A stretch of 64,000 bases of DNA, from positions 109,174-173,173 of the forward strand of contig CACCYT010000001.1 of assembly GCA_902550325.1 (NCBI GenBank), in the 5' to 3' direction. Shown one piece after another: positions 7,586-16,821 of the stretch. This DNA is from an uncultured Bacteroidota bacterium. GTDB lineage: Bacteria > Bacteroidota > Bacteroidia > Flavobacteriales > Flavobacteriaceae. The translations under genes and the position numbers were made by a program. The notes under the pieces are model-generated. The model made no database searches. It had not been told where the DNA came from and saw only the letters and a program-made list of their open reading frames with translations. Every line of letters begins with the position of its first letter. Positions within the stretch are counted from its first letter, which is position 1.

Positions 7586-10102
7586 CTATCTTGGAACAGA
7601 AATGTTTGCTCCAAAAAAAATAGCATTCAGAAAAAGTTTATTTGTTCCGTACCAAGTTCCCCTAAAGTTTGGGTTATCAGCAAAAAGTACAACTCTTCCA
7701 GAGCCTAATGCGGAAACAATCAAAGATGCTGAGCCTTTTAAATTGTTTTCCATATTGTTTTCTGACACATAACCATCCACATGAGGGTCTTCGGAATACA
7801 AGGCAACAGATGAATAATGGCTTTTTGATTTATTTAAAAAAACATTGTTATTCTTGTAGACAGGAATTGATTTATCCCTGTATCCAAATGCAAGGGGGTG
7901 TGTAAGATCTAGATCCACACTTAAAATAGAGCCGCCAATTGTTTCTCTCCCGATGTGCTCTCTAGCATCAATATACCTTTTTCTATGAAAAGTTGTGTCT
8001 TTTTTAGCCTCAACCAAAGATTCGTCAATAATGTCTTTTTTTATTGCCCAGCTAGAAGCGGTTCCGCTTGTTATCAAGGTGTTTCCTCTACTCACCCAAT
8101 CCTTTATCTTTTTAACATTTGTGTCTGATATTTGATTATACGAGCCTGAAACCATAATCAAGTTTGTATACTTATCCAACGAGACTCTGCTAAGTTGATT
8201 GAGCTTAATTTTTGTCAACGGAATATGCACACGAGTGTCCAACAAATGCCAAACCTCACCAGCTTCATACGCATTAACACCATCACCAATCAGCATTGCA
8301 ACACTAACTTTTTTGTTTATTCTAAAATAGTTGCTTCCTAAATCAATTCCTGAAGCACTATACCCTGTTTCTGAGCCAAAAACAGGAATGTTAAATTTTT
8401 CTTGAGCTGATTGAACAATTTGAAAAAGTTTTTCTGAACTAATTTTTTGTTTACTAACAGGTACCATCACGGCACCGTAGTTAAAACTCCTAATTGCGTT
8501 ATTAGTGTTGACTTTGATAGAAAATGGCTTGTGAGCTGAATAGCTAACAATTCCATTTTTATGAAGATGATTAAGTGCTGCAGGAGTATTATAATCATCC
8601 CAATCCAAAATGTACGCATAATTTGATCTAGAAACTTTTGAATTATTGACTGGCTCTTCTTTAACTCTGACCAATTTATTAACATCAAATGATCTCAACT
8701 CTTTGTGTTTCATGTTATAAAAGTTTGACACAGACCATGCAGAAGCATCATAAAAGACACTATCTAAATATTTGTCATGTGTTTCAAAAAAGTTCTTAAC
8801 CATTCTTGACTGCTCTTGGACTACAGGAACCACGTACTTGTCTTTGTTCTTGTAAACTTTAATATTGTGAATTAATAGCTTGTCAATAAAAGCTTTTGTT
8901 CTGTTTTTGTCATATATATCACCAAACTCATAGGCTTTTATTTTCTCACTTTTAAACTCCTCAAGCGCAGACTCAAAAAATCTTTTTTGGTAATCCCTTA
9001 AGGCTCCTTTGTTATCAACGGCCGCCTCAACTGTTGCCATTCCAGTTAGAAACTGGTTTCTAATTGTAAAACCAAAGGTCATTTCACCATAATTAGTTTC
9101 TTGTACATGGCCTCTTGAGCTTGCTTGTTCAAAAAGCAAAGCCAATCCGCCCTGCAAATCAGAATAAGTGGATCCATATCCTGGATACGTTTCATCAAAC
9201 AATTCTTTGGTAAAATAGAATGTGCCTATGCTGTCTAAATATTTTACATAATACTCTGCAAAAACTGGATATAATTCCAAGTTGTCCTTTGGAATTAATG
9301 GTTCTAATGATGCGCCAGTTTTTGGTGGGTCAAAGAAATAATTACTGTTTGTGCCCATTTCATGAAAATCTGCAACAACATTTGGATACCATTCATGAAG
9401 CCAATTAAGCTTTCCTCTGCTCTCGGGATGTATTGCTAAAAGCCAATCTCTGTTTAAGTCGAACCAATAGTGATTGGTTCTCCCTCTAGGCCATGATTCA
9501 TTGTGTTCTGCATCATTAGAATCTGCAACTAAATTTATTGATTTATATTGATTAGCCCATTGAGTGTGTCTGTCTCTACCATCAGGATTAAGTGCTGGGT
9601 CAACAAACACAACAGAGTTTTTTCTGAACCGATCAATTTTTTTATTTTTTGAGGCAACTAAAGTATATGCCGTTAGTAACGCAGCTTCAGATGTAGAGGG
9701 TTCATTTCCATGAATACTATACCCCATGTTTATTATTACTGGTAGTTTTTCATTAACAGAGCTTACGGCCCCTGGCTCGGTATATGTTAGATGCTCTTTT
9801 TTAATTTCTTCTAGGTTTTTTAAATTTTCAGATGATGAAATGCTAAGAAGAACTAAGCTTCTGCCTTCATGAGTTTTTCCATAGTTAATCAAATCAGCCT
9901 TTTCAGATAAAGATGACAGGTATTTAAAGTAAGCCAAAATTAAATCGTGTCTTGTGTGCTGATACCCTATTTCATATCCCAAAAACTCTTCAGGGGTTTG
10001 AATGTTTTCACTGTAAGGGCCAAATTTTTCTAAAAAATAATCTTGAGAGAATGAGTAATTGAAAGATATGGCTAAAATAAAGTAGTAAATAAGTTTTTTC
10101 AT
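7586..10102 (-). CDS. M14-family zinc carboxypeptidase, secreted
   Basis: Large exported metallopeptidase of 838 residues. A Sec signal ends near residue 19 (FSQ). The M14 domain occupies roughly 35-350, with zinc ligands in SIHGNEPS (His131, Glu134) and DFHEMG (His247), substrate-binding DLNRDW (215-220) and the catalytic Glu325 in LALLFEQASSRG. About 480 further residues contain a glutamine-amidotransferase-like alpha/beta section near 580-720 (MVSGSYNQ) and end with LFADNPNFRGTWYGTNKLFLNA, as in other Bacteroidota M14 enzymes. Likely used to degrade peptides outside the inner membrane. Next to a subtilase gene on the same strand, 32 nt apart. Confidence 0.9.
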   Translation of the reverse strand: MKKLIYYFILAISFNYSFSQDYFLEKFGPYSENIQTPEEFLGYEIGYQHTRHDLILAYFKYLSSLSEKADLINYGKTHEGRSLVLLSISSSENLKNLEEIKKEHLTYTEPGAVSSVNEKLPVIINMGYSIHGNEPSTSEAALLTAYTLVASKNKKIDRFRKNSVVFVDPALNPDGRDRHTQWANQYKSINLVADSNDAEHNESWPRGRTNHYWFDLNRDWLLAIHPESRGKLNWLHEWYPNVVADFHEMGTNSNYFFDPPKTGASLEPLIPKDNLELYPVFAEYYVKYLDSIGTFYFTKELFDETYPGYGSTYSDLQGGLALLFEQASSRGHVQETNYGEMTFGFTIRNQFLTGMATVEAAVDNKGALRDYQKRFFESALEEFKSEKIKAYEFGDIYDKNRTKAFIDKLLIHNIKVYKNKDKYVVPVVQEQSRMVKNFFETHDKYLDSVFYDASAWSVSNFYNMKHKELRSFDVNKLVRVKEEPVNNSKVSRSNYAYILDWDDYNTPAALNHLHKNGIVSYSAHKPFSIKVNTNNAIRSFNYGAVMVPVSKQKISSEKLFQIVQSAQEKFNIPVFGSETGYSASGIDLGSNYFRINKKVSVAMLIGDGVNAYEAGEVWHLLDTRVHIPLTKIKLNQLSRVSLDKYTNLIMVSGSYNQISDTNVKKIKDWVSRGNTLITSGTASSWAIKKDIIDESLVEAKKDTTFHRKRYIDAREHIGRETIGGSILSVDLDLTHPLAFGYRDKSIPVYKNNNVFLNKSKSHYSSVALYSEDPHVDGYVSENNMENNLKGSASLIVSALGSGRVVLFADNPNFRGTWYGTNKLFLNAIFFGANISVPR

Positions 10103-10134
10103 TTAAATAAGTGTAATAATTAGGCGTTTAAAAA

Positions 10135-11502
10135 TTATTTATATTTTTTGTTTGCAGCATAAATTAATGCATTGTATAAGTTAACCATTTTGCCTGATTT
10201 TGAAAGCTTGGCAAATTCAATTTCTTCATCATAATCAAGCATCACTTCAGAGTTTACTTTAACACCTGAATCAATGATAATCCTTTTTAATTGGTGTGCT
10301 CTTAATTTTGGGAAATAAGACTTTAGTACCGCAGCAACACCCGCAACACAGGGTGAGGCCATTGATGTTCCACTATACCTTGCGTACTTGTTCTCAGGAA
10401 CTGCAGATTGAATTAAAACTCCTGGCGCAAAAACATCAACATTTATTTTACCGTAATTTGAGAAGCTAGCTTTCAAGTCCTTGCCAATAAAAGGGCTCAG
10501 TGCTCCTACTGTAATAAAGTTATCGGCTACCTCTTCTCCATTTTTATATGAGTCATTAGGGTATGCGGGTACAACGTCAAGATTATTATTGTCATTACCA
10601 GCTGCATTTACAATGAGAACATTTTTTGAGGCGGCATATTTAATTGCTTCTCTTACTTTGTCGCTGTGTGGTGAGAAGCCTTTACCAAAACTTGTATTTA
10701 TAATATCTGCACCGTTATCTGCAGCGTATATTATACCAAGTGCAATGTCTTTGTCGTACTCATCTCCGTAAGGAACAACCCTAAGGGTCATTATTTCAAC
10801 ATTATTCGCTACACCCTTCATGCCAAGGTTGTTGTTTCTTGCAGCTGCAATAATGCCCGCAACGTGAGTTCCGTGAGATTCGTCCTCTCTGGAATGCTCC
10901 ACTTTGTTATCTCCATAATATGTCTCTTCAAAATTATCTGGGTCATCCCCTGTGGTTCTTCCTTTAAAGTCATAATTTAAATAGTACTTAAGGGTCTCCT
11001 CTCCTCTGGCTTCAGCAAGTCGTTTGTCATAATCTTTCTGGGCTTCCTCTTTTTCTGGAAAATCCACTCCTTTGGCAAGAAGTCTTGTTAATTCTAACTG
11101 TTCGTAATAGGCTTCTCCTAAAAAGTTCCAACCATAAACATCATCTATAAATCCGTTTTTATCATCATCCATGTTGTTTCCTGGAATCTCTTTTTTGTTG
11201 ATCCATATATTACCTTTTAAATCCTCATGTTTTATATCGATTCCTGTGTCAAGAACTGCGACAACAACTGTTTTGCCCTCAGAATCCTTAATTAATTCCC
11301 TGTATGCTTTGTCAACACTCATGCCTGGAACACTGTCGTTAATTGGATCCAAGTGTTGCCAGTTATTTCTATTAAGGTCTGTTGAGAGTGTTATTTTTGG
11401 CACTACGCTTGGTGGATTGTCAAGAAGTTCGCCTGTTACTTTTAGTGTTTTACAAGATGTTAAAAACATTAAAAATATGCATGTGTATATTATGTTTTTC
11501 AT
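10135..11502 (-). CDS. S8-family subtilisin-like serine peptidase, lipoprotein
   Basis: Exported protease anchored by a lipid (FLTSC, Cys17). The catalytic triad is complete: Asp85 in VLDTGIDIKHEDL, His210 in ESHGTHVAG and Ser380 in YSGTSMASP; Asn303 (NAAGN) supplies the oxyanion hole. An insertion of about 90 residues between Asp and His (about 110-200) is rich in acidic residues and is usual in Bacteroidota members. The protein ends about 75 residues after the active Ser with no secretion-type C-terminal domain, so it is probably not a type IX cargo. Forms a same-strand pair with the M14 peptidase. Confidence 0.93.
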   Translation of the reverse strand: MKNIIYTCIFLMFLTSCKTLKVTGELLDNPPSVVPKITLSTDLNRNNWQHLDPINDSVPGMSVDKAYRELIKDSEGKTVVVAVLDTGIDIKHEDLKGNIWINKKEIPGNNMDDDKNGFIDDVYGWNFLGEAYYEQLELTRLLAKGVDFPEKEEAQKDYDKRLAEARGEETLKYYLNYDFKGRTTGDDPDNFEETYYGDNKVEHSREDESHGTHVAGIIAAARNNNLGMKGVANNVEIMTLRVVPYGDEYDKDIALGIIYAADNGADIINTSFGKGFSPHSDKVREAIKYAASKNVLIVNAAGNDNNNLDVVPAYPNDSYKNGEEVADNFITVGALSPFIGKDLKASFSNYGKINVDVFAPGVLIQSAVPENKYARYSGTSMASPCVAGVAAVLKSYFPKLRAHQLKRIIIDSGVKVNSEVMLDYDEEIEFAKLSKSGKMVNLYNALIYAANKKYK

Positions 11503-11608
11503 GTTTAGTTAGTTAATTTTTTGAAACCCTGAATTTAGTTAATTGTCTATAATTTTAAAACTATTATTCTTTATTATTTAAAGGTTTGGCTATATTTATT
11601 TTTAACTG

Positions 11609-13777
11609 ATGAAAAAACTTCAAAGAACCCTCTCTTTGCCTGGTGCAATTGCTGTTAGCGTTGGTGGCATGTTAAGCGGTATTTTTGTTCTTCCGGGACT
11701 TGCCGTTGGAATCACTGGCTCATCTGTTTGGCTTGCTTTTCTGGTTGCTGCTCTTTGTATTCTGCCTGCTGTTCTTTCTAAGTCAGAGCTTGCTACAGCT
11801 ATGCCTAAATCCGGTGGAACATATGTTTACATTGAAAGAGCCTTTGGGCCTTTATTTGGAACAATTGCGGGAATTGGTCTTTGGCTTTCTCTCCTCCTGA
11901 AAAGTGCTTTTTCGTTAGTTGGGCTTAGCTTCTATTTGTATGTGTTAATTGAAGTTGATGCCTCATATACCAAATACATTGCATTATTGGCTTTACTTTT
12001 TATCCTTCTTTTGAACGTGTTTGGAGTTAAAAAAGTTGAAAAGACTCAGCTTGTAATAGTAACCATCAGTATACTATCTCTTGTGACAATTGTTTTTTTT
12101 GGTTTTAACTCGTTTGATTCAAGATTGATGGATCCGGTTTTTACTGATGGTAGTTCAGGGTTTATTGCTGGGGTTGCTTTTTTATATATATCATATGCTG
12201 GAGTAACAAAAATAGCAGCAGTAGCCGGGGAAATTAAAAACCCTGAAAAAAACCTACCTAGAACTATGATTATTTCTTTGTTGTTAATCACAACAGTTTA
12301 TGTTTTGGTTGCTTTAGTTTTAGTTGGAAATGTTGACCAATCCGTTTTGTCAACAGACATTAAGCCAATACACACTTTATTTCAAACAATCGGAGGTGAT
12401 TATTTTGGGTATTTTGCAGCTGTTGTTGGTGTAATAACCTTAATGTCAATGGCTAACTCTGGTGTTTTAGCTTCATCTCGTTTTCCATTTGCTATGGCAA
12501 AAGACAAAATGATGCCGGGGTTTCTAGGATCAGTAAATTCTAAGTTTATGACGCCAGTTGCGGCAATTTTGACCACTTCTTTACTAATTGGTGTTGCTAT
12601 TGTTTATTTGGATGTTATAAAAATTGCAAAACTTGCAAGTGCCTTTAAGGTGCTGATGTTTATATTTAATGAGTTGTCTGTAATTGTTTTGAGGGAGACA
12701 AATGCCCAGTGGTATAGACCCTCTTTTAGATCTCCTTTATACCCATATGTTCAGTTGTTTGGAATTATTAGCGGTATTGTTCTTCTTGCTTTTTTAGGCG
12801 TTATGCCTTTGATTTCAGTGATGGGGGTTTTCATTCTTGGATTTTTAATTTTTTTAATCTACGGAAGAAATAGTGATAGGAGTGGTGTGATTTCTAATTA
12901 TGGGATTTTATCCTTTCTTTTCAAGGGTTCCTCATCTTCAAAAGCAATTATTAAAAATGAAGGTTACGGTGAGGTAACTGACGTTGATGCTGAGATTGTG
13001 GTGCCTTTGCTGGGTGATGAAAAATCAACTGAAATGTTGGTTGAAATTGCCTCGTCAATTAACGATAAATCAAAACTGAATACAGTAAACCTTGTAGAGA
13101 TTCCAAACCAAACGTTTTTGGAGGCAATTAAGATTGATTCTCCTATATCTGAATCAAAAAAAAGACGAGTATTGGCTTTAAAAAAGACAAAGAAAATTGA
13201 TGTATCCTATGAAAGTTTAACAACTCATGATGTTGCAAACTCGATTAATAATATCACAGGGCAGAGTGCTTGCAAGTGGTTGGTTATGGGCTGGGATGGC
13301 AGAGAAAGCTCTGGGATTTTTGTTGGAAACCCCATCGGCTGGCTTCTGAGAAACGTGAATTCAAGTCTAGCGCTTTTCAAAGACAATGGGGTTAGGGGGT
13401 TTTCAAAGGTGTTAATCGCAATTAGACCAGGGAGAAGAAACAAACGCTTTATTGATGTTGCTGACAAAATTTGCTCTCATTTTGGCGCATCACTAACCTT
13501 ATTAAATATTGTGGGCGAGTCTGACAACAATCAGAAAGTAAAAAGAACCGAGAAAAGTTCCTCTGAGTTGATCTCAGAAACTAAGTCAAAAGCTGTTGTT
13601 AAAATCATAAGAAGCAATAATCCAGTAGAAGCGATTTCAGAAGAGTCTGCAAGTTATGATTTATTGATTTTAGGAACGCCGGAAAAAGACAATTGGATTC
13701 GTGTGCTGTTTGGTGCTGGAGAAGACAGGTTTGTAAAAAAAGCTGCTTGCTCTGTTTTGCGACTTACCATTAAATAA
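11609..13777 (+). CDS. APC-family amino acid permease fused to universal-stress domains
   Basis: Inner-membrane secondary transporter of 722 residues. The first about 415 residues carry about 12 membrane segments of the amino acid/polyamine/organocation type, including the substrate loop SVGGMLSGIFVLPG near residues 17-30. Residues about 450-722 are cytoplasmic and resemble two tandem universal stress protein modules (second ending SYDLLILGTPEKDNW ... KKAACSVLRLTIK). This fusion is common in Bacteroidota, and the C-terminal part is thought to regulate transport; substrate cannot be told. Divergent from the subtilase gene across a 106-nt AT-rich gap holding only a near-match -7 sequence (TATATTTA). 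One nt separates it from the next gene. Confidence 0.87.
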   Translation: MKKLQRTLSLPGAIAVSVGGMLSGIFVLPGLAVGITGSSVWLAFLVAALCILPAVLSKSELATAMPKSGGTYVYIERAFGPLFGTIAGIGLWLSLLLKSAFSLVGLSFYLYVLIEVDASYTKYIALLALLFILLLNVFGVKKVEKTQLVIVTISILSLVTIVFFGFNSFDSRLMDPVFTDGSSGFIAGVAFLYISYAGVTKIAAVAGEIKNPEKNLPRTMIISLLLITTVYVLVALVLVGNVDQSVLSTDIKPIHTLFQTIGGDYFGYFAAVVGVITLMSMANSGVLASSRFPFAMAKDKMMPGFLGSVNSKFMTPVAAILTTSLLIGVAIVYLDVIKIAKLASAFKVLMFIFNELSVIVLRETNAQWYRPSFRSPLYPYVQLFGIISGIVLLAFLGVMPLISVMGVFILGFLIFLIYGRNSDRSGVISNYGILSFLFKGSSSSKAIIKNEGYGEVTDVDAEIVVPLLGDEKSTEMLVEIASSINDKSKLNTVNLVEIPNQTFLEAIKIDSPISESKKRRVLALKKTKKIDVSYESLTTHDVANSINNITGQSACKWLVMGWDGRESSGIFVGNPIGWLLRNVNSSLALFKDNGVRGFSKVLIAIRPGRRNKRFIDVADKICSHFGASLTLLNIVGESDNNQKVKRTEKSSSELISETKSKAVVKIIRSNNPVEAISEESASYDLLILGTPEKDNWIRVLFGAGEDRFVKKAACSVLRLTIK

Positions 13778-13778
13778 T

Positions 13779-14633
13779 ATGAAACTGTATTCAATCGAGG
13801 CTGGGAAATTTAAACTAGATGGGGGCGCTATGTTTGGTGTTGTTCCAAAAAGTATTTGGCAAAGAACAAACCCAGCTGATTCTAATAACATGATTGAAAT
13901 GTCGGCAAGATGCCTATTAATAGAGGACGGGGAAAGGCTTGTTTTGATTGATACGGGTATGGGCAACAAACAAAGCGAGAAGTTTTTTGGTTATTATTAT
14001 CGCTGGGGCGAAGAAACACTGGGTTCATCGTTAAATAAGGCTGGATTTCATCCTGATGATGTGACAGATGTTTTTCTAACACATTTGCATTTTGACCATT
14101 GTGGAGGTGCTGTATCAAAAAAAGGGAAGGGCTCTCTTATAACCGCTTTTAAAAACGCTACTTATTGGAGCAACAAAGAACACTGGGGCTGGGCAACTAG
14201 TCCAAATAAAAGAGAAGTTGCTTCGTTTTTAAAAGAAAACATTCTTCCAATTGAAAAGTCTGGACAGCTTCAGTATGTTGAAAAAAACCCGTCTGATTAT
14301 TTAACAAAAACCGATTTAGGGTTTGATGTTCTTTTTGTTGACGGACATACAGAAAAACAAATGGTTCCAGTAATTAATTGTGGTGACAAGAAAATAGCCT
14401 ACGCCGCCGACCTTGTTCCTACTCATGGACACATACCGCTCCCTTACATTATGGGTTATGATGTCAGGCCGTTGTTGTCTTTAGATGAGAAAGAAAAATT
14501 TCTAAACCATTGTTATGAAAACAATATTTTCTTGCTTTTTGAGCACGACCCTAATGTTGAAGTGGCATCACTTTTGAAAACTGAAAAGGGCGTGCGGATT
14601 GATAAAAAACTAAACCTATCTGAGTTAATTTGA
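13779..14633 (+). CDS. Metallo-beta-lactamase-fold hydrolase
   Basis: Cytoplasmic metal-dependent hydrolase with no signal peptide, 284 residues. The zinc-binding HxHxDH motif is intact (THLHFDHCGG, residues 101-110), with later ligands in FVDGHTEKQ and AADLVPTHGH and a final LFEHDP. The overall layout resembles quorum-quenching lactonase-like or generic MBL-fold enzymes, but substrate cannot be read from sequence. It follows the permease by 1 nt and overlaps the start of the M1 peptidase gene by 4 nt, so the three, plus rnpA, look like one transcript. Confidence 0.85.
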   Translation: MKLYSIEAGKFKLDGGAMFGVVPKSIWQRTNPADSNNMIEMSARCLLIEDGERLVLIDTGMGNKQSEKFFGYYYRWGEETLGSSLNKAGFHPDDVTDVFLTHLHFDHCGGAVSKKGKGSLITAFKNATYWSNKEHWGWATSPNKREVASFLKENILPIEKSGQLQYVEKNPSDYLTKTDLGFDVLFVDGHTEKQMVPVINCGDKKIAYAADLVPTHGHIPLPYIMGYDVRPLLSLDEKEKFLNHCYENNIFLLFEHDPNVEVASLLKTEKGVRIDKKLNLSELI

Positions 14634-16480
14634 AAAAGTATTTGATTCTTATTTTATTGTTCTTTCCTGCCCTTGAAGCTCAGGCGCAGTACTGGCAACA
14701 GCATGCCGAGTATTATATGGACTTTAAGGTGGATGTTTCTGATTTTTCTTTTGCTGGCGATCAGGAGCTTGAGTACACAAACAACTCCCCTGACACAATT
14801 ACGAAAGTCTATTATCATTTGTTTTTCAACGCCTTTAGGCCTGGAAGCCAAATGGATGTTAGGTCTCGTACAATCCGAGATCCTGACAGACGAGTAGGTT
14901 CACGAATTTTTGAACTTAAAGAAGAAGACTATGGGGAGCTGAATGTAATCTCATTAAAACAAAATGGAAGGTCACTTGAAATTAGTCAACGTGAAACCAT
15001 TCTATTGGCAAAACTTAATAAACCTCTTATGCCTGGTGAAAAAACAATCCTGGATATGAAATTTGAAGGTCAGGTCCCAAAACAAATTAGGCGCTCGGGA
15101 AAAATGAGCAAAGAGGGGGTTCACCTTACCATGACCCAGTGGTTTCCAAAGCTGTCTGAATATGATTCTGAAGGTTGGCACCCAAACCCATATATAGCCC
15201 GTGAGTTTCATGGTGTATGGGGAAACTACACCGTCGATATCACTATTGATAAAAACTATGTGGTTGGTGGAACAGGTTATTTAATGAATGCCGATGAGAT
15301 TGGTCACGGTTATGCAAAAAAAACAAAATCAAAAAACAAGGAAACTTTGACTTGGAGGTTTTATGCGCCTAACGTTCATGATTTTGCGTGGGCAGCGGAC
15401 CCAGAATATGTACACGATATTGTAACATCAGACACTGGTGTTGATTTACATTTTTTTTATAAGCCCACAGTTAATATTGATGATTGGAAAAAGCTACAAG
15501 ACGACTCTTTGAAGCTTTTGGAATATTTTGAACAAAACATTGGCCCCTACCCGTGGAAACAATATTCAATTATTCAAGGAGGTGATGGGGGAATGGAGTA
15601 TGCGATGTGTACAATGATTACAGGTGAAAGGCCCTACCCGAGTCTGCTTGGGGTTACAGCCCATGAAATGTCTCATGCTTGGCACCAGCATTTATTAGCA
15701 ACAAATGAGGCGAAACACCCTTGGATGGATGAGGGGTTTACAGAATATGCAACATCACATGCTGTAAATTATGTAAATGGGGTTAGCCCTAAGTTTCCGA
15801 ATGAAAGCAGTTATGAAAGGTATTACGCACTGGCCAATTCAGGTGTTGAACAGCCCCAAACCGTTCACTCGGACAGGTATGACTTTAATTTTGCATACGG
15901 AGCTTCATCATATAGCAAGGGTTCTGTATTTATGGCTCAACTTGGTTATATAATTGGGGAAGAGAATCTTAAAAAAACGATTAAAAGATATTATGAAGAT
16001 TTTAAATTCAAACATCCTACCCCAAACGACTTTAAACGTGTTGCTGAAAAAGTGTCTGGTGTTGAGCTAGAGTGGTATTTGAACGACTGGACAAGAACAG
16101 CAAACAAAATTGATTATTCTTTGGACATTTCAGATGTTATTCAAAATAGGGTTGTAAAAATCAAAAGAAAAGGCAGAATACCTATGCCACTTGATGTTGT
16201 CGTTAGCTTTGATGACGGAAGCTCTGAAATGTATTACATTCCAAATGATCTTTTGTATCTAGACGATTCCAGCGCAGAAATGATAATCGGCCAAAAGATT
16301 GAACACCCTGTTTATAAAAACTCGTTGTCTGAAATAAATACTCTTGAATCTTGGAACTGGGTGACACCTGAATATTCTTTTGCGATAAATGGAAATAAGA
16401 AGATTACAAAAATTGAAATTGATCCATCAAAAAGGCTTGCCGACGTAAACAGTGCTGATAATTCAATCTCTTTTGAATGA
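14630..16480 (+). CDS. M1-family metallopeptidase (aminopeptidase N-like), exported
   Basis: Zinc aminopeptidase of 616 residues. The TTG start overlaps the previous stop (TTGA) and yields a proper Sec signal ending at AQAQ near residue 20. The zinc site is HEMSHAWHQH with His345, Glu346 and His349, and the third ligand Glu368 lies 19 residues after His349 in WMDEGFTEY. The exopeptidase motif usually GxMEN appears as GGMEY at 320-324, with Tyr in the last position. Likely trims peptides in the periplasm. Its ATG/TGA overlap with rnpA couples it to that gene. Confidence 0.9.
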   Translation: MKKYLILILLFFPALEAQAQYWQQHAEYYMDFKVDVSDFSFAGDQELEYTNNSPDTITKVYYHLFFNAFRPGSQMDVRSRTIRDPDRRVGSRIFELKEEDYGELNVISLKQNGRSLEISQRETILLAKLNKPLMPGEKTILDMKFEGQVPKQIRRSGKMSKEGVHLTMTQWFPKLSEYDSEGWHPNPYIAREFHGVWGNYTVDITIDKNYVVGGTGYLMNADEIGHGYAKKTKSKNKETLTWRFYAPNVHDFAWAADPEYVHDIVTSDTGVDLHFFYKPTVNIDDWKKLQDDSLKLLEYFEQNIGPYPWKQYSIIQGGDGGMEYAMCTMITGERPYPSLLGVTAHEMSHAWHQHLLATNEAKHPWMDEGFTEYATSHAVNYVNGVSPKFPNESSYERYYALANSGVEQPQTVHSDRYDFNFAYGASSYSKGSVFMAQLGYIIGEENLKKTIKRYYEDFKFKHPTPNDFKRVAEKVSGVELEWYLNDWTRTANKIDYSLDISDVIQNRVVKIKRKGRIPMPLDVVVSFDDGSSEMYYIPNDLLYLDDSSAEMIIGQKIEHPVYKNSLSEINTLESWNWVTPEYSFAINGNKKITKIEIDPSKRLADVNSADNSISFE

Positions 16481-16821
16481 AACTAAAACCGATTAAAGAC
16501 AAAAAGAAAATCGCCGCGGTTTTTGAAAAAGGAAGAGTGATAAACGGAAAAAACATTTCTATTAGGGTGTATAAGCTTAAGGGTGAGGAGCAGGGCTATG
16601 TGATAAGTGTGCCAAAAAAAAACTTTCCTCTTGCTGTAAAAAGAAATTTAATAAAAAGAAGGCTTAGGGTTATTCTTTCGAAAAGGTTGTTTAGTGAGGT
16701 TGGCGATGGTGTTTCTTTTTTTATTATTTATACTTCAAAAAAGATCTTAACTTCCTTAGAAATTGGAAACGACTTTAAAAAAGCCCAAACGCTTTTAAGT
16801 GAATGGGCTAATCCCAGTTAA
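16477..16821 (+). CDS. rnpA: Ribonuclease P protein component
   Basis: Protein subunit of RNase P, which removes 5' leaders from precursor tRNAs together with the catalytic RNA. The 114-residue length and the basic signature ISVPKKNFPLAVKRNLIKRRLRVIL (about residues 43-67) are characteristic. It starts at an ATG overlapping the M1 peptidase stop by 4 nt. rpmH and yidC are not nearby, which is common in Bacteroidota. Its 3' end overlaps the oppositely oriented DUF262 gene by 14 nt, marking the left edge of the defence island. Confidence 0.9.
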   Translation: MKLKPIKDKKKIAAVFEKGRVINGKNISIRVYKLKGEEQGYVISVPKKNFPLAVKRNLIKRRLRVILSKRLFSEVGDGVSFFIIYTSKKILTSLEIGNDFKKAQTLLSEWANPS